A stretch of DNA of 64,000 nt from Yersinia hibernica (GTDB lineage: Bacteria; Pseudomonadota; Gammaproteobacteria; Enterobacterales; Enterobacteriaceae), in the NCBI RefSeq assembly GCF_004124235.1, contig NZ_CP032487.1, forward strand, positions 4,092,001 through 4,156,000. Direction: 5' to 3'. Position 1 is the stretch's first letter. Each line of letters begins with the position of its first letter. Below the pieces are notes generated by a model. The model was not told where the DNA came from and did not search any database. It worked only from the letters and a program-made list of their open reading frames with translations. The translations under genes were made by a program, and so were the position numbers. Of this stretch, positions 63,075-64,000 are shown one piece after another.

Positions 63075-64000
63075 ATGATTCGCTTCGCGGTTATTGGCAC
63101 TAATTGGATTACGGCCCGCTTTGTTGATGCTGCCCATGAAAGTGGCAAAATGAAATTGGTGGCGGTTTACTCGCGTAAGATAGAGCAAGCCAAAGAGTTT
63201 GGTGGTGATTATAACGTCACTGAATACTTTGATAACCTTGAGGCAATGGCAGCAAGCAATCAGATTGATGCCGTGTATATCGCCAGCCCCAACTCGTTGC
63301 ACTACCCGCAAGCCAAGCTGTTCCTCAGTCACAAGAAACATGTTATTTGTGAAAAGTCACTGGCATCAAATTTCGCTGAAGTCGACGCCTTGGTTGCCTG
63401 TGCTCGCGAGCACGACGTGGTGCTATTCGAAGCATTTAAAACGGCCTACCTTCCTAATTTTATTCAATTAAAACAGTCGCTACCGCGAGTAGGAAAACTG
63501 CGCAAAGTTTTTCTCAATTTCTGCCAATATTCATCACGTTACCAGCGCTATCTAAATGGTGAAAACCCAAATACCTTTAATCCTGCATTTTCTAATGGCT
63601 CTATCATGGATATTGGCTACTATTGCCTTGCCAGCGCCCTGGCATTATGGGGAGCGCCTAAATCAGTGTTTGCGAGCGCCAGCTTATTACCGAGCGGCGT
63701 GGATGCCCACGGCACAGTTTGTCTGAATTATGGTGACTTTGATGTGGTGATTATCCACTCAAAAGTGAGCCAATCCGACATTCCCAGCGAAATTCAGGGC
63801 GAAGATGGCTCGTTAGTTATTGAAAGCATTTCGGAATGTTCGTCCGTGGCCTTTACCCCTCGCGGCAGCCACTCACAAGATCTGACGCAGCCCCAGCATA
63901 TTAATACTATGCTGTATGAAGCTGAGGTTTTTGCCCATTTAGTCGAAAACAAGCAGGTGGAGCACGACGGCTTGCAGTTGTCATTGCTGACGTCACGAAT
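63075..64000 (+). CDS. ygjR: Gfo/Idh/MocA-family oxidoreductase YgjR (3' end cut by window)
   Basis: The frame opens at ATG 63075 and stays open for 308 codons to the window end, so the 3' end is missing. The N-terminus MIRFAVIGTNWITARFV is the NAD(P)-binding Rossmann fold, AVYIASPNSLHYPQA and HVICEKSLASN are family landmarks, and DIGYYCLASAL is in the C-terminal substrate domain. It is an oxidoreductase of unknown substrate, probably acting on sugars. It lies 146 bases after ygjP, as in E. coli. Confidence 0.92.
   Translation, partial: MIRFAVIGTNWITARFVDAAHESGKMKLVAVYSRKIEQAKEFGGDYNVTEYFDNLEAMAASNQIDAVYIASPNSLHYPQAKLFLSHKKHVICEKSLASNFAEVDALVACAREHDVVLFEAFKTAYLPNFIQLKQSLPRVGKLRKVFLNFCQYSSRYQRYLNGENPNTFNPAFSNGSIMDIGYYCLASALALWGAPKSVFASASLLPSGVDAHGTVCLNYGDFDVVIIHSKVSQSDIPSEIQGEDGSLVIESISECSSVAFTPRGSHSQDLTQPQHINTMLYEAEVFAHLVENKQVEHDGLQLSLLTSR

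Overview
The window looks like a chromosomal segment of a gammaproteobacterium of the order Enterobacterales, most likely Yersinia or a close relative. This is judged from protein sequences and gene order recalled from known genomes; no search was run. Most of it follows the Escherichia coli order from yqhD to ygjR, and no integrase, transposase, phage or CRISPR array was seen.

Core region 1 (1-40.2 kb). It opens with the edge of a probable yqhC, then yqhD-dkgA, ygiQ, ftsP, plsC, parC, mdaB, a LysR-type regulator, and the nudF-yqiB-cpdA-yqiA-parE cluster. tolC, ygiB-ygiC, ygiD and ribB (with an FMN riboswitch) follow, then ubiK, yjeH, hldE, glnE, ygiF, ygiM, cca, uppP, folB, plsY and tsaD. 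The segment ends with the rpsU-dnaG-rpoD macromolecular synthesis operon and a tRNA-Ile2(CAU) gene. The functions are DNA topology, envelope and lipid synthesis, nucleotide and cofactor metabolism, nitrogen control and core information processing.

Accessory region (40.3-56.6 kb), between tRNA-Ile2 and fadH. Two modules stand out. The first (40.3-48.5 kb) is a complete set for obtaining and using N-acetylmuramic acid: an exported NamZ-type exo-muramidase, an OmpG-like outer-membrane channel, an exported NagZ-type beta-N-acetylglucosaminidase, a MurR regulator, and divergent murQ and murP. Both arms carry CRP-like sites at class II distance from candidate promoters. The second (48.5-55.4 kb) is acid resistance: glsA, gadC and gadB in one run, with hdeD nearby. 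Between gadB and hdeD sits a divergent HxlR regulator/MFS transporter pair sharing a perfect inverted repeat. An EamA-type exporter and a possible gene remnant close the region.

Core region 2 (56.8-64 kb). fadH, rlmG, ygjP and a ygjR gene cut by the window end match the E. coli order again. They are interrupted by an unusual autotransporter whose passenger is a short coiled coil plus a Lys/Ala/Pro-rich stretch.

The strongest candidate for a little-described system is the muramic-acid module. It joins the Bacillus-type extracellular NagZ/NamZ pair to a Gram-negative porin and the enterobacterial MurR/MurQ/MurP pathway. Small intergenic palindromic repeats recur at 1.5, 24, 30.8 and 58.9 kb.
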